Shown piece after piece: positions 29,208 through 34,411 of a stretch of 34,411 bases of DNA (position 1 is its first letter; the number at the start of each line of letters is the position of its first letter). Source of the DNA: Roseateles sp. (GTDB taxonomy: Bacteria > Pseudomonadota > Gammaproteobacteria > Burkholderiales > Burkholderiaceae_C); the NCBI GenBank assembly GCA_015657635.1, contig JACDQM010000055.1, positions 1 to 34,411 of the forward strand. Reading direction: 5' to 3'. Both the position numbers and the translations under genes were made by a program. The notes beneath the pieces are model-generated. The model was not told the DNA's origin, searched no databases, and saw nothing but the letters and a program-made list of their open reading frames with translations.

Positions 29208-29915
29208 ATGAGCGACAAACATCTTTCGAGCCAGTTCGACACCGAGCTGAACGTGATCTCCACCCGAGTGCTGGAAATGGGCGGGCTGGTCGAGGTCCAG
29301 GTGGCGCAGGCGGTCAAGGCCTTGGTGGGCTTCAGCGGCGAACTGGCCAGCGAAGTGCTGCGCAACGAGGAGCGCGTCAATGCGATGGAGATCGAGATTG
29401 ACCGCGAACTGCACAGCATCATTGCGCGCCGGCAACCGACGGCACGCGATCTGCGCCTGCTGATTGCCATCTCCAAGGCGATTGCCAATCTGGAGCGGGT
29501 CGGCGATGAGGCGGCCCGGGTTGCACGGACTGTGCAGCGCCTGATGAACGAAGGGGTGTCGAGCCGACTGCGTCTGCCGATGGCCGATCTGTCCTTCGAG
29601 TCCGATCTTGCCGTCGCGCAGCTGCGCAAGGCGCTCGACGCCTTTGCGCGTCTGGACGTTGAAAGCGCGCTGGCCGTGCTCAAGCAAGACGACCAGATCG
29701 ACAAGGAATTCGACGGTCTGATGCGCAAGCTGATCACCTACATGATGGAAGACCCGCGAACCATCTCTTCATCCATCGATCTGGTGTTCGTTGCCAAGGC
29801 CATCGAGCGCGTGGGCGACCATGCCAAGAATCTGGCTGAGGTGATCATCTACGTGGTCAAGGGCCAGGACGTGCGTCACAACACGCCCGAGGCTGTCGAG
29901 ACCATGGTTCGCTGA
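29208..29915 (+). CDS. phoU: Phosphate signalling protein PhoU
   Basis: Negative regulator that links the Pst transporter to the PhoR kinase. It is an all-helical 235-residue protein with two copies of the PhoU repeat. The first includes LEMGGLVEVQVAQAVKAL and the motif NEERVNAMEIEID. The second includes LKQDDQIDKEFDGLMRKLIT and the metal-binding motif AIERVGDHAKNLAEVIIY, with a matching NLERVGDEAARVAR in repeat one. The ATG at 29208 follows AGGAG. phoB begins 17 bases downstream. Confidence 0.97.
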   Translation: MSDKHLSSQFDTELNVISTRVLEMGGLVEVQVAQAVKALVGFSGELASEVLRNEERVNAMEIEIDRELHSIIARRQPTARDLRLLIAISKAIANLERVGDEAARVARTVQRLMNEGVSSRLRLPMADLSFESDLAVAQLRKALDAFARLDVESALAVLKQDDQIDKEFDGLMRKLITYMMEDPRTISSSIDLVFVAKAIERVGDHAKNLAEVIIYVVKGQDVRHNTPEAVETMVR

Positions 29916-29932
29916 GGCAGGGGAGCGCAAGC

Positions 29933-30634
29933 ATGAGTCGAGTTCTGGTGGTTGAAGACGAGTCGGCGATCGCCGAGCTCATCTCCATCAACCTGCGTCA
30001 CGCCGGTTTCGAGGTCACGATCGCGGGGACTGCTGACCAGGCCCAGTACGAGGTGGATCGGGTGCTGCCCGATCTGGTGGTGCTGGACTGGATGCTGCCG
30101 GGTCAGTCCGGGCTGGCCCTGGCCCGCTTGTGGCGCGGTCAGGCGCGCACCAAGGAGCTGCCCATCATCATGCTCACCGCACGTGCCGAAGAGACCGACA
30201 AGGTCTCCGGGCTCGATGCTGGTGCGGACGACTATCTGACCAAACCCTTCTCGACTAACGAACTGTTGGCGCGTATCCGTGCGGTGCTGCGCCGCAAGGC
30301 GCCGGAGGCGCTGGATTCTGTGGTCGAGGTCGGCGGCCTGAGCCTGGACCCGAGCACGCGGCGGGTCAGCCGGGAAGGCGTCGAGATCAAGCTAGGCCCG
30401 ACCGAATTCCGACTGCTGCACTTCTTCATGACGCACCCGGAGCGCGTGCACAGCCGCTCGCAGCTGCTGGATCGCGTCTGGGGCGACCATGTGTTCATCG
30501 AAGAGCGCACGGTGGATGTGCATGTCAAGCGCCTGCGTGAGGCGCTCGACAAGGTGCAGTGCGCGCGCTTGATCGAAACTGTTCGCGGCGCCGGCTATCG
30601 AATGGCCCAGCAGGCCAGCGTGCTGTCGGCATGA
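29933..30634 (+). CDS. phoB: Phosphate regulon response regulator PhoB
   Basis: OmpR-family transcription activator of the phosphate regulon. The 233-residue protein has a receiver domain with the acidic pair in VVEDESAIAELI, phosphoacceptor Asp52 in VVLDWMLPGQSG, Thr in IIMLTARAEE and Lys in DDYLTKPFS. The winged helix includes LGPTEFRLLHFFMTHPERVH and the recognition helix region ERTVDVHVKRLREAL. It should bind the PHO box upstream of pstS in this same cluster. It is followed at once by phoR, its kinase. Confidence 0.98.
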   Translation: MSRVLVVEDESAIAELISINLRHAGFEVTIAGTADQAQYEVDRVLPDLVVLDWMLPGQSGLALARLWRGQARTKELPIIMLTARAEETDKVSGLDAGADDYLTKPFSTNELLARIRAVLRRKAPEALDSVVEVGGLSLDPSTRRVSREGVEIKLGPTEFRLLHFFMTHPERVHSRSQLLDRVWGDHVFIEERTVDVHVKRLREALDKVQCARLIETVRGAGYRMAQQASVLSA

Positions 30635-30653
30635 ATCCAGGATTGGCGCTGAG

Positions 30654-32006
30654 GTGAACTGGATCGGTTTTCGCATCTTCCTGGCCCTCGTGGCCATCGG
30701 GCTGGGTGCGCTGATCAGCCTGCTGCTGCAGGCTTGGCTGAAGATGCCGGTGCTGGCGAACCTGATCGGCGTGGCCAGCGCCTCGGTGGGGCTGCTGGTC
30801 TTGGATGGTGTGCGTGGGCACAGGCTCTTGCGCTGGCTGCGAGGCAATCAGGAGAGCTCTGCGCCTCGAGACACCGGCTTGTGGGGCGAGTTGGGCTACC
30901 GCATCGAGCGTGCGTTGCGACTGCGCGAGCAGGCTCTGGCGCGTGAGCGCCTGCAACTGCAGCAGTTCCTGTCCGCCATCGAGGCATCGCCCAACGGTGT
31001 GCTGATGCTCGATGCGCAGGACCAGATCCAGTGGTGCAACCGGGTGGCCGCGGACCACTTTGCGCTCGACCCGCAACGCGATCTGTTGCAGCGGGTGACG
31101 AATCTGGTGCGCTCGCCGGCCTTCGTCGACTACTTGCACCAGGGCCTTTACGCCGAGCCCTTGCTGCTGCCGAATCCGCGTGGCCCGGGGTCCTTGTCGG
31201 TCATCGTGCGCTCCTACGCGGATGGACTTCGGCTCGTTCTGTCGCAGGATGTGACCGAGCGCGAACGTGCCGAGGCCATGCGGCGCGACTTCGTTGCGAA
31301 TGTCTCGCATGAGATCCGCACACCGCTCACTGTCCTGACCGGGTTCATTGAAACCATGGGTTCCCTGCCTTTGACTGAGGCGGAACGCAAGCGCGTCATT
31401 GTGCTGATGGAGCAGCAGACCCAACGCATGCTGACCCTCGTCAGTGATCTGTTGACCCTGGCGCAGCTGGAGGGCAGTCCGCGGCCCGGTGGCGACCGCT
31501 GGATCGCGCTGGATGGCTTGATGGGTCGGGTCGCGGCGGATGCGCAGGCGCTCTCTGCCGGGCGGCATCGCATCCGCTGCCTAGCCCAGAGTCAGCTTGA
31601 GCTGGCGGGTGTCGAATCTGAACTGCTGAGTGCGCTGGGCAATCTGGCGACCAATGCGGTGCGCTACACGCCGGAGGGCGGTGAGATCGAGATCAGCTGG
31701 CGCCTGCAGACGGATGGCTGTCTGCAACTCAAGGTGCGGGACACCGGCCCGGGCATCGCGAAGGAGCATTTGCCCAGGCTGTCCGAGCGCTTCTACCGTG
31801 TCGACGGCAGCCGTTCGCGCGAGACGGGCGGCACCGGCCTCGGCCTGTCCATCGTCAAGCATGTGATGCAACGCCACGGCGGATCGCTAGAGATCCACAG
31901 TGAACTGGGTACGGGCAGCGAGTTCTCGCTGATCGTGCCAGCCGTGCGGGTGCGCGCCATTGCGGCAACGCCGGCCGCAGACAGCCCGACCGCGATCACC
32001 CACTGA
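30654..32006 (+). CDS. phoR: Phosphate regulon sensor histidine kinase PhoR
   Basis: Membrane-bound sensor kinase for PhoB. The 450-residue protein has two N-terminal hydrophobic segments (residues about 6-28 and 33-51), then a PAS-like domain (FLSAIEASPNGVLMLDAQDQ). The dimerisation/phosphoacceptor domain has VSHEIRTPLTVL with His219, and the HATPase has N-box NLATNAVRYTPEGG, G1 DTGPGIAKEHL and G2 GGTGLGLSIVKH. It lacks a large periplasmic domain, as in other PhoR proteins that sense phosphate through Pst/PhoU. Start is GTG at 30654, 19 bases after phoB, with a weak upstream AGGA. ppk or ppx genes, common after phoR in relatives, are not here. Confidence 0.96.
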   Translation: MNWIGFRIFLALVAIGLGALISLLLQAWLKMPVLANLIGVASASVGLLVLDGVRGHRLLRWLRGNQESSAPRDTGLWGELGYRIERALRLREQALARERLQLQQFLSAIEASPNGVLMLDAQDQIQWCNRVAADHFALDPQRDLLQRVTNLVRSPAFVDYLHQGLYAEPLLLPNPRGPGSLSVIVRSYADGLRLVLSQDVTERERAEAMRRDFVANVSHEIRTPLTVLTGFIETMGSLPLTEAERKRVIVLMEQQTQRMLTLVSDLLTLAQLEGSPRPGGDRWIALDGLMGRVAADAQALSAGRHRIRCLAQSQLELAGVESELLSALGNLATNAVRYTPEGGEIEISWRLQTDGCLQLKVRDTGPGIAKEHLPRLSERFYRVDGSRSRETGGTGLGLSIVKHVMQRHGGSLEIHSELGTGSEFSLIVPAVRVRAIAATPAADSPTAITH

Positions 32007-32024
32007 CGGTTTGCCTTGCTTGCC

Positions 32025-33731
32025 TCAGCGGCGCTGCAGCAACAGATACTGCTGTTGCCGGTCGGTGGGCCGGCGGACCGTTGCCACCAGTCTCCAGCCT
32101 TCCGGCACCACGGGCACTGCATCCTGCTCCGCCAATTGGACTGCGTAGGAGCAGGGGGTCTGTTGAATGGTCTGCTTCGCGTCGACCCGCCAGCCCCCTT
32201 GGAACTCGAGCGTGGCCAGCAAGGGCAAGGCTTGCTGCGGCGCTGCCAGGCAATCGATCTGCTGGGGCAGCTGGGCTCTCAATCGATCGACGAGCGGCCG
32301 GTTGCTGCGCGCGTAGTCCAGCAAAGGCAGCCAGAGGCTCATCATCAGCAGCCAGAGCAGGGCGACGCCACCGGCCGGCAGCACAAGGCTCTTCCACAGC
32401 GCATGCTGATGCTTGGCCGTACGCCAGCGGACCAGTGCCAGCCAAGCCAGACTCGCCAGCAGTGCCAGACCGAAGGCCAAAGGATGAAAACTCGGTTCGT
32501 AGCCTTGTGCGAGCTTGCGCACGTTGGCCAGCGGCTGCGAGGGCCAGCCCGCCTGCATCGAGGCGTAGTAGACCCACACAAACAGCGCCAACAGACTGAA
32601 GAAGAAGACGGCAAACCAGTCCATGGCGGCAGCGACGCTGCGCTTGAGCGTCGGCAGCGCGAAGCTGGCCAGTACGGCCAAGGCCGGCAGGCTCAGAAGC
32701 AGGGCCCGGTCCGAGCCGTTCATCAGGGCACTCGTCGCCAAGGGCACGGACAGCCCCAACAGGGGCACGCTGACGTGGCGGTGTTGCCAATGGCGGCGCC
32801 ACCGCCAGAGCGTCCAAAGCGCCAATGGCCATGCTGGCCAGCAGAACCAGGCCAGCAAACCGGCGAAGCGCAGTGGATCCTCGACATGCGAGCTCAGTTT
32901 GACGCGCCACTCCCAGACATGCAGGCCCCAGGCCAGTGCAAGGCTGGCAAGGCCCGCGGCGAGAAGCCAAGGGACGAGCTTGCGGACCTGGTCGTAGCTG
33001 GAGCGAGAGCCCAGCAGGATGCCACCAGCGCCAAATACCAGGGCCACGACCGGCGCGCCGCTGGCGGCAAGCATGGGCAAGGCGACCATCACGGCCAGCT
33101 TGGCCTTGCCAGCTCGGTAGGGTGCTGCTGCGAGGCCGTACACGAACATCGAGCAGGCCAGCAACTGAATCAACTCTGGCGTTGTCTCGTGGCCCAGCTG
33201 CAGCAGTCCGAGGCTGGCGATCAGCGCGAGCAGGGCGCCATCAGCAATGGCGCGGGCGTAGTCGATGCCTTGTGCTTCGCCGCCGAATGCAAAAGCCACC
33301 GGCTGGGCGGCCTCGGTACGGGCGAGATGAAAGCTGCTGTACCAGACCAGGATCAGCACACAGGTCAGTGCGACCCCGAACGGCAATCGTGCAGCGAGCG
33401 CCGGTTCAAGAAAGGGCAAGGCTTTGATGGCGATGGCACCGATCCAGTAGGAGAGCAGTCCACCCTCGGCCGGTATGCCTGCAATCGCCGGCTGCAACCA
33501 CCCGGCATGGCCCTGCGCGATGCTTGCCATGAAGCCAAACGCGGTGAGATCGGCATTGCGCCATGGATCACGGCCAAACAGGCCTGGAAGGACATAGGCC
33601 GCACAAAAGAGCAGCAGCGCCAAGCGTGGCAGTCGCTGCGCGTTGCGCTCGGTCACGATGGCAGGATTGGGCAGATTCACGCGTTGGCGGCGGTTCGTTT
33701 TTTGACGATCATGCCGCACATTCGCGGCCAT
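32025..33731 (-). CDS. Polytopic membrane glycosyltransferase-like protein (GT39/ArnT-like)
   Basis: A large inner-membrane protein (568 residues if the first ATG is used) with about ten or more hydrophobic segments and a soluble C-terminal part. The N-terminal region LFGRDPWRNADLTAFGFMAS and PAEGGLLSYWIGA resembles the acidic first loop of GT-C enzymes such as ArnT and protein mannosyltransferases, which move sugars from lipid carriers onto lipid A or proteins. Substrate unknown. The ATG at 33731 sits right on the rpmE terminator without a ribosome binding site. A GTG at 33680 or one further in is therefore more likely, and the true length may be near 550. The gene is convergent with phoR, 18 bases apart. 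Confidence 0.7.
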   Translation of the reverse strand: MAANVRHDRQKTNRRQRVNLPNPAIVTERNAQRLPRLALLLFCAAYVLPGLFGRDPWRNADLTAFGFMASIAQGHAGWLQPAIAGIPAEGGLLSYWIGAIAIKALPFLEPALAARLPFGVALTCVLILVWYSSFHLARTEAAQPVAFAFGGEAQGIDYARAIADGALLALIASLGLLQLGHETTPELIQLLACSMFVYGLAAAPYRAGKAKLAVMVALPMLAASGAPVVALVFGAGGILLGSRSSYDQVRKLVPWLLAAGLASLALAWGLHVWEWRVKLSSHVEDPLRFAGLLAWFCWPAWPLALWTLWRWRRHWQHRHVSVPLLGLSVPLATSALMNGSDRALLLSLPALAVLASFALPTLKRSVAAAMDWFAVFFFSLLALFVWVYYASMQAGWPSQPLANVRKLAQGYEPSFHPLAFGLALLASLAWLALVRWRTAKHQHALWKSLVLPAGGVALLWLLMMSLWLPLLDYARSNRPLVDRLRAQLPQQIDCLAAPQQALPLLATLEFQGGWRVDAKQTIQQTPCSYAVQLAEQDAVPVVPEGWRLVATVRRPTDRQQQYLLLQRR

Positions 33732-33732
33732 G

Positions 33733-33759
33733 AAAAAAAGGCAGCCGAAGCTGCCTTTT
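33733..33759 (-). terminator. Intrinsic terminator of rpmE
   Basis: Reading the minus strand, AAAAGGCAGC, loop TTCG, GCTGCCTTTT with T's continuing to 33733. A perfect stem closed by a UUCG tetraloop with a seven-base T-run: a textbook terminator, 18 bases after the rpmE stop. It overlaps the first possible start region of the downstream membrane protein gene. Confidence 0.92.
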
Positions 33760-33776
33760 GTCGTGCTGCGCTGGGC

Positions 33777-34034
33777 TTACTTCTTGAGGCCGACGCGAGC
33801 AAACTTGTTGCGGAACTTTTCAACACGACCACCCAGGTTGTCGATGCTCTTCTGGGTGCCGGTGTAGAAGGGGTGCGATTCGCTGGTGGTTTCCAGCTTC
33901 ACCAGCGGCATGGCCTTGCCGTCAATGGTGATGGTTTCCTTGGTCTGGACGGTCGAGCGCGTCACGAACTGGAAGCCGTTGGACTGATCCACGAACACAA
34001 CGTCGCGGTAGTTGGGGTGAATGCCTTCTTTCAT
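33777..34034 (-). CDS. rpmE2: 50S ribosomal protein L31, type B
   Basis: Ribosomal protein of 85 residues: [20 protein letters not shown], then [29 protein letters not shown] and [14 protein letters not shown]. It has no cysteines, so it is the zinc-independent (C-minus, type B, YkgM-like) form. In many bacteria that form is a zinc-starvation paralogue, but in Burkholderiales it is often the only L31. The ATG at 34034 follows GAGAGG; the open frame upstream is not conserved. It lies downstream of rho in the same direction, a common arrangement in this order. Confidence 0.96.
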   Translation of the reverse strand: MKEGIHPNYRDVVFVDQSNGFQFVTRSTVQTKETITIDGKAMPLVKLETTSESHPFYTGTQKSIDNLGGRVEKFRNKFARVGLKK

Positions 34035-34119
34035 GGGAAACCTCTCGCCGATTCGCGCTGACGTGCCGGGAGCCACAGCCACACCATGTGGCGCACTTTC
34101 CGACAGCGGAAAAACGCTG

Positions 34120-34158
34120 ATTGTAGCTGAAATGTGAGCGCCGCTACAGCTGCGGCGC
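34120..34158 (-). promoter_or_regulatory. rho-rpmE intergenic region: hairpin and candidate rpmE -10
   Basis: On the minus strand, GCGCCGC (34158-34152) and GCGGCGC (34144-34138) form a perfect seven-base stem about 20 bases after the rho stop, followed by a mixed tract rather than a T-run. Further along, TACAAT (34125-34120) is a good -10 for rpmE, with only a weak -35. It may end rho and start rpmE separately. Confidence 0.4.
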
Positions 34159-34176
34159 CGGGAAGCCCTGCCAAGA

Positions 34177-34411
34177 TCAACCGCCGCGACGCATCATGTC
34201 GAAGAAGTCGAGGTTGTTCTTGGTGGACTTCATCTTGTCGAGCACGAACTCCATCGCTTCGATCTCGTCCATGTTGTAGAGCAGCTTGCGCAGGATCCAG
34301 CTCTTTTGCAGGATCTCGGGCTTGAGCAGCAACTCTTCGCGGCGGGTGCCGGACTTGTTGATCTGGATCGAGGGGTAGACGCGCTTCTCGGCCATGCGAC
34401 GGTCCAGATGG
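34177..34411 (-). CDS. rho: Transcription termination factor Rho, C-terminal end (cut by window edge)
   Basis: The last 77 residues of the hexameric RNA helicase that ends transcription at Rho-dependent sites. The visible part reads [20 protein letters not shown], then [20 protein letters not shown] and [20 protein letters not shown], ending FFDMMRRGG. This is the very conserved Rho C-terminus. The 5' part lies beyond position 34411. rpmE follows downstream. Confidence 0.96.
   Translation of the reverse strand, partial: HLDRRMAEKRVYPSIQINKSGTRREELLLKPEILQKSWILRKLLYNMDEIEAMEFVLDKMKSTKNNLDFFDMMRRGG

Noticed and set aside
32016-34061. 681-codon plus-strand open frame over the glycosyltransferase-like gene and rpmE
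   Set aside because: The minus strand encodes membrane segments and ribosomal protein L31, which are convincing; the plus frame is Gln/Gly/Arg-rich low complexity and runs through the rpmE terminator.

Overview
The window is about 34 kb of GC-rich bacterial chromosome. Protein family content and gene order point to a member of the Burkholderiales (Betaproteobacteria). The supporting signs are the surE-pcm-nlpD-rpoS, rlmE-ftsH-folP-glmM-pst-pho and rho-rpmE runs, and a zinc-free type B L31 protein as the only L31 seen. A phosphoribulokinase fragment at the left edge, followed by transketolase, phosphoglycolate phosphatase and class II aldolase, is a Calvin-Benson-Bassham (cbb) operon, so the organism is probably able to grow autotrophically. 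No tRNA, rRNA, insertion sequence, prophage or CRISPR array was found.

Layout. 1-4125: 3' part of a cbb operon (cbbP-tkt-cbbZ-fba). 4236-5378: two small secreted c-type cytochromes and an ArsR-family repressor with a palindrome in its promoter. 5420-7250 (minus): an orphan LuxR-type response regulator and a quinone-oxidoreductase-like MDR protein. 7348-12337: surE, pcm, nlpD, rpoS, rlmD. 12409-13703: a YccA/Bax-inhibitor-1 membrane protein (minus) and a small GlcG/HbpS-like protein. 13989-19546: carA, carB, greA and a DUF4149 membrane protein. 19553-25051: yhbY (minus) diverging from rlmE, then ftsH, folP, glmM. 25184-32006: the phosphate system pstS-pstC-pstA-pstB-phoU-phoB-phoR behind a PHO box. 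32025-34411 (minus): a polytopic glycosyltransferase-like protein, rpmE (type B L31) and the 3' end of rho.

Functional groups: carbon fixation; c-type electron carriers with a possible redox or sulfur repressor; stationary-phase and protein-repair genes; carbamoyl-phosphate synthesis for arginine and pyrimidines; RNA modification and ribosome assembly; proteolysis, folate and cell-wall precursor synthesis; and phosphate sensing with uptake.

The most unusual property is that six conserved genes (cbbP, cbbZ, the response regulator, rpoS, carB, pstC) are each broken by a one- or two-base indel, mostly in short G or C runs. I read these as probable sequencing errors rather than six true mutations, and give each gene as one reconstructed CDS. 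I found no clearly novel multi-gene system. The best leads are small regulatory structures: a shared -10 between divergent yhbY and rlmE, apparently leaderless starts at surE, rlmD and yhbY, a hairpin covering the ribosome binding site of the second cytochrome gene, a strong hairpin in the carA leader, and the palindrome at the arsR-family promoter. No gene-free stretch exceeds 300 bases; the longest is the 285-base carA upstream region.
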